From Tropicimonas sp047971885 (GTDB lineage Bacteria; Pseudomonadota; Alphaproteobacteria; Rhodobacterales; Rhodobacteraceae), in contig NZ_JBKEAE010000008.1 of NCBI RefSeq assembly GCF_047971885.1, positions 17,360-81,359 on the forward strand: a DNA stretch of 64,000 nt, given 5' to 3'. Numbering within the stretch: the first letter of the stretch is position 1; each line of letters starts with the position of its first letter. Shown here in pieces: positions 60,706 through 64,000 of the stretch. Below the pieces are notes generated by a model. It was not told the DNA's origin. It searched no databases and worked only from the letters and a program-made list of their open reading frames with translations. Position numbers and translations under genes: made by a program.

Positions 60706-62990
60706 GTGTCGCCCAGCCCCTTCCGCATGATGCGGCGCATCTGCATGTGACCGGTCAGGCGCGCTATCTCGACGATATTCCCGTGCCGTCGGGGTGCCTG
60801 CATCTTGCTTTCGGCCTCTCGTCCGTTGCGGCCGGCACCATCGTCTCGATGGATCTTTCGGCGGTGCGCGCCGCGCCCGGGGTTGTCGCCGTCCTGACCG
60901 CCGCAGACCTGCCGGCAGAAAACGATATCTCGCCCGCCCCCGCCTTTCACGAGGAGATGCTGTCCTCGGGCGAGGTCTTCTATCTCGGTCAGCCGCTCTT
61001 TCTCGTCATCGCCGAAAGTCACATCGCGGCGCGCCGGGCGGCACGGATGGCCGCAATCGGCTATAGCGAACGCGCGCCCGTGCTCGACATCGACGACGCG
61101 CTTGCCGCAGGCTGGTATTTCGAGGAGACGCGCGTCTATTCCAAGGGCGATGCCGAGGCGGCGATCGCGGCGTCCGCGCTTATCCTCGAAGGCTCGATCG
61201 ACATCGGCGGACAGGAGCATTTCTACCTCGAGGGTCAGGCCGCCCTCGCCCTGCCGCAGGAAGGCGGCGACATGGTGGTGCACTGCTCGTCCCAGCACCC
61301 GACCGAGATCCAGCACAAGGTTGCCGAAGGGCTGGGGGTGCCGATGCACGCCGTCCGGGTCGAGGTGCGGCGCATGGGCGGCGGCTTCGGTGGCAAGGAG
61401 AGCCAAGGCAATGCGCTGGCGGTCGCCTGCGCGGTGGCGGCACGCATCACGGGCCGGCCCTGCAAGATGCGCTACGACCGCGACGACGACATGACGATCA
61501 CCGGCAAACGCCACGATTTCCGCATCGGCTACCGTGTGGGCACCGATGCGGCGGGGCGAATCAACGGCGTGATCTTCGACCAGTACTGCCGCTGCGGATG
61601 GTCGCTCGACCTGTCGCCGCCGGTCGCCGACCGGGCGATGCTGCATGCCGACAACGCCTATCTGCTGCGCAACGCGCGCATTTCCTCGCACCGGTTGCGC
61701 ACCAACACCCAGTCGGCCACTGCCTTTCGCGGCTTCGGCGGCCCGCAGGGCATGCTGGGGATCGAACGGGTGCTCGACCATATCGCCCATGCGGTCGGTC
61801 GCGACCCGCTCGAGGTGCGGCGGGCGAATTTCTATGCCGACGCGACCGGTGCGCCGGCGATCCAGACAACCCCCTATCACATGGCAGTCGAGGATTTTGT
61901 CCTCGACGCTCTGGTGGCGCAACTGGCCGAAAGCTCGGGCTACAGCGCGCGCCGCGCCGCGATCGACGAATGGAACTTCACGAATCCGATCCTGAAAAGG
62001 GGGCTGGCCCTGACACCGGTCAAGTTCGGCATCTCCTTTACCCTCAGCCATCTCAACCAGGCCGGCGCGCTGGTCCATGTCTACAACGACGGGTCGATCC
62101 ACCTGAACCATGGCGGCACCGAGATGGGGCAGGGCCTGTTCCAGAAGATCGCGCAGATCGCGGCCAGCCGCTTCGGCGTTCCGATCGGGCGGGTGAAGAT
62201 CACCGCGACCGATACCGGCAAGGTGCCCAACACCTCGGCCACAGCCGCCTCATCGGGCACCGATCTGAACGGCATGGCGGTCAGGGCCGCCTGCGACGAA
62301 ATCCGCGGGCGGCTGGCCGGGCTGATGGCCGAAACCCGTCAGACCGACCCGGCATCGGTTCGCTTCGAGGACGGGATGGTCCATGTCGCGGGTGAGGCGG
62401 TTCCCTTCGACGAGGTGGTGATGCAGGCCTATCTCGCGCGCGTCAGCCTCAGCGCGGCGGGCTTCTACAAGACACCCGGCCTGCACTGGGACAGGATCGC
62501 CGGAACCGGCCGGCCGTTCTTCTATTTCGCCTACGGCGCGGCGGTGAGCGAGGTGGTGATCGACACGCTGACCGGGGAAAACCGCATCCTGCGCACCGAT
62601 ATCCTGCACGATGCGGGCAACTCGCTGAACCCGGCGCTCGATATCGGCCAGATCGAGGGCGGCTATGTTCAGGGCGCAGGCTGGCTGACGACCGAGGAAC
62701 TGGTCTGGGACGCGAAGGGCCGGCTGATGACCCACGCCCCCTCGACCTACAAGATCCCTGCCTGTCCGGACCGGCCCGATATCTTCAACGTTGCGCTCTG
62801 GGACAGGCCCAACCGGGAAGAGACGATCTATCGCTCCAAGGCGGTGGGCGAGCCGCCGCTGATGCTGGGCATCTCGGTGCTGATGGCGCTGTCGGATGCG
62901 GTGGCGGCCTGCGGTCCGGGTTATCCGGCGCTCGATGCGCCGGCAACACCGGAGCGTGTCCTTCATGCCATCGAACGGGTGCGCGCATGA
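60702..62990 (+). CDS. xdhB: Xanthine dehydrogenase large subunit (molybdopterin)
   Basis: Catalytic subunit, 762 residues, binding the molybdenum cofactor. Landmarks: HLHVTGQARYLDDIPVPSGC, the GQEHFYLEGQ block, RRMGGGFGGKESQGNALAVA, TAFRGFGGPQGMLGIERVLD, LNHGGTEMGQGLFQKIAQIA and the catalytic Glu near the C-terminus in VGEPPLMLGISV. A usual length for XdhB. ATGA overlaps at both ends couple it to xdhA and xdhC. Confidence 0.96.
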   Translation: MSVAQPLPHDAAHLHVTGQARYLDDIPVPSGCLHLAFGLSSVAAGTIVSMDLSAVRAAPGVVAVLTAADLPAENDISPAPAFHEEMLSSGEVFYLGQPLFLVIAESHIAARRAARMAAIGYSERAPVLDIDDALAAGWYFEETRVYSKGDAEAAIAASALILEGSIDIGGQEHFYLEGQAALALPQEGGDMVVHCSSQHPTEIQHKVAEGLGVPMHAVRVEVRRMGGGFGGKESQGNALAVACAVAARITGRPCKMRYDRDDDMTITGKRHDFRIGYRVGTDAAGRINGVIFDQYCRCGWSLDLSPPVADRAMLHADNAYLLRNARISSHRLRTNTQSATAFRGFGGPQGMLGIERVLDHIAHAVGRDPLEVRRANFYADATGAPAIQTTPYHMAVEDFVLDALVAQLAESSGYSARRAAIDEWNFTNPILKRGLALTPVKFGISFTLSHLNQAGALVHVYNDGSIHLNHGGTEMGQGLFQKIAQIAASRFGVPIGRVKITATDTGKVPNTSATAASSGTDLNGMAVRAACDEIRGRLAGLMAETRQTDPASVRFEDGMVHVAGEAVPFDEVVMQAYLARVSLSAAGFYKTPGLHWDRIAGTGRPFFYFAYGAAVSEVVIDTLTGENRILRTDILHDAGNSLNPALDIGQIEGGYVQGAGWLTTEELVWDAKGRLMTHAPSTYKIPACPDRPDIFNVALWDRPNREETIYRSKAVGEPPLMLGISVLMALSDAVAACGPGYPALDAPATPERVLHAIERVRA

Positions 62991-63946
62991 GTTTCGATCT
63001 GGCAGCGCTCCGGCGGGCAGTTGCGGCACAGACACGGATCGCACGCATCGTGATCGCCGAAACCGCCGGATCGGCGCCGCGCGAGGCGGGCACCGCGATG
63101 CTGGTCTGGGCCGGCGGGCAAAGCGGCACCATCGGCGGCGGGGCGCTGGAATTCACCGCCATCGCCACGGCACGCGATCTGCTGGCAGCCGGGCATGGTA
63201 CGGTTGCGCGCATCCCGCTCGGCCCCGGCCTCGGCCAGTGCTGCGGTGGCGCGGTGACACTGGTGACCGAAGTGTTCGATGCGAGGGCACTCGAAAAACT
63301 GCCTGGCCTCATCGCCGGCGGCATCTGCCTGCGGCCGGTGGGCGGTGACCGGGAAGCCCCGCTTTCGGTAAGGCGGCTGCGCGCCGGTCTGCGCAACGGC
63401 ACCATCGCACCCGGCCTCCGCCTGCTCGACGGCTGGCTGGCCGAACCGCTGCCGGTTCCGGGTCACCAGTTGTGGCTCCATGGCGCGGGCCATGTCGGGC
63501 GGGCCATCGTGGCGACGCTGTCGCCGCTGCCGGACTGGCACATCACCTGGATCGACACCGCGCAAGACAGATTTCCGGCCGAGGCGGACACCATGGCACG
63601 CGTTCTTGTCGCCGCCGATCCGGTTCGCACGGTCCGTCACGCGCCACAGGACGCTCATCACCTGATTCTGACCTATTCGCACGCGCTCGATCTGGAACTC
63701 TGCCATGCGCTGCTCGGCCATGGCTTTGCGTCTGCCGGGCTGATCGGATCGGCGACGAAATGGGCCCGTTTCCGCACGCGTCTGCGGCAGCTTGGCCACA
63801 CCGACGCCTCGATTGCGCGCATCGTCTGCCCGATCGGCGATCCGTCCCTTGGTAAACATCCGCATGCCATTGCGGTCGGGGTGGTCGCGCGCTTACTAGG
63901 GGCAAGCCAAACGAGTCGAGAGGCAGCCATGGATCGCCCCGCGTGA
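62987..63946 (+). CDS. xdhC: Xanthine dehydrogenase accessory protein
   Basis: Binds the molybdenum cofactor, protects it during sulfuration and delivers it to XdhB. In 319 residues the N-terminal XdhC/CoxI domain (VIAETAGSAPREAGTAMLVW, GTIGGGALEFTAIATARDLL, GPGLGQCCGGAVTLV with the conserved Cys pair) is followed by a Rossmann-like C-terminal domain (LWLHGAGHVGRAIVATLSPL, GLIGSATKWARFRTRLRQLG, CPIGDPSLGKHPHAIAVGVV). The stop overlaps the next start by 4 nt (GTGA). Confidence 0.95.
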   Translation: MSFDLAALRRAVAAQTRIARIVIAETAGSAPREAGTAMLVWAGGQSGTIGGGALEFTAIATARDLLAAGHGTVARIPLGPGLGQCCGGAVTLVTEVFDARALEKLPGLIAGGICLRPVGGDREAPLSVRRLRAGLRNGTIAPGLRLLDGWLAEPLPVPGHQLWLHGAGHVGRAIVATLSPLPDWHITWIDTAQDRFPAEADTMARVLVAADPVRTVRHAPQDAHHLILTYSHALDLELCHALLGHGFASAGLIGSATKWARFRTRLRQLGHTDASIARIVCPIGDPSLGKHPHAIAVGVVARLLGASQTSREAAMDRPA

Positions 63947-64000
63947 CCGCGCTGATATCCGTTCAGGGGCTGCGAAAGGCCTATCCCGGTGTCGTCGCCA
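63943..64000 (+). CDS. ABC transporter ATP-binding protein, partial (first 19 codons)
   Basis: From GTG at 63943, inside the xdhC stop, the frame reads MTALISVQGLRKAYPGVVA (first residue as fMet), the opening of an ABC ATPase of the simple-sugar/nucleoside class (Q/NGxxKxYPGVxA). Coupling to xdhC suggests a purine or nucleoside importer feeding xanthine dehydrogenase. Only 58 bp are in the window. Confidence 0.7.
   Translation, partial: MTALISVQGLRKAYPGVVA

Noticed and set aside
1..64000. CRISPR array or long tandem repeats
   Set aside because: Reading both strands I saw no regularly spaced repeats of 23-40 bp.

Overview
The window looks like a chromosomal segment of a free-living alphaproteobacterium, most likely from the Rhodobacterales (Rhodobacteraceae/Paracoccaceae). 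I infer this from the high G+C, the dense operons with ATGA or 1-nt overlaps, an opgG-opgH-opgC operon of the Rhodobacter type, a Mn/Fe-type sit operon with a Fur-family box, an FNR-type box in front of feoABC, an SqrR-like ArsR regulator and DUF2291/ChvE-type sugar transporters. Most of the window is well-ordered metabolic sequence. One ~2 kb stretch (about 26.3-28.4 kb) is a graveyard of mobile elements.

Layout. 0-4 kb: amino-acid biosynthesis (lysA cut by the left edge, argH with two tiny lipoproteins coupled to it) plus an acyltransferase and a TlpA-like thioredoxin. 4.3-10 kb: an unknown small protein, then the osmoregulated periplasmic glucan operon opgG-(small ORF)-opgH-opgC. 10-13.6 kb: sitABCD manganese/iron ABC transporter. 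13.6-16.3 kb: phosphoenolpyruvate carboxylase. 16.5-22.6 kb: a sugar-acid dehydratase with a complete TRAP transporter and a divergent LacI-type regulator. 22.7-25.7 kb: feoABC. 25.7-26.3 kb: a DUF4202 gene.

26.4-28.4 kb is the accessory region: an IS630 transposase remnant, a decayed tyrosine integrase lying 25 bp from the 3' end of a tRNA-Cys gene, an IS5 transposase fragment, and a truncated TnsA-like Tn7 endonuclease. The last lies next to a candidate Tn7-type right end that begins 25 bp after the glmS stop codon, which is the classical attTn7 position. Two unrelated site-specific integration scars therefore flank the tRNA.

28.4-36 kb: glmS-glmU (UDP-GlcNAc synthesis), a phosphoglycolate-phosphatase-like HAD enzyme, a secreted hypothetical protein, a MaoC-phosphotransacetylase fusion, an aldo/keto reductase and the SqrR-like regulator. 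36.2-47.2 kb: a sugar catabolic locus with an FGGY kinase, a split transketolase, an L-fucose-isomerase-like enzyme, a divergent ribose-type ABC transporter with a DUF2291 lipoprotein, a DeoR regulator and a FucU/RbsD mutarotase. This gene set matches the described D-apiose pathway (isomerase, apulose kinase, apulose-4-phosphate transketolase). 47.3-48.6 kb: glutamate dehydrogenase. 49-58.2 kb: chvE-gguA-gguB and araDAB with AraC, an L-arabinose uptake and catabolism locus, followed by a KduD-like dehydrogenase. 59.3-64 kb: xdhABC (xanthine dehydrogenase), coupled to the first codons of an ABC ATPase.

Taken together, the 36-59 kb block would let the cell import and degrade branched and linear pentoses typical of plant or seagrass cell walls. 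The findings I rate highest are the Tn7-like scar at glmS, the putative apiose locus, and the apparently displaced N-terminus of OpgH.
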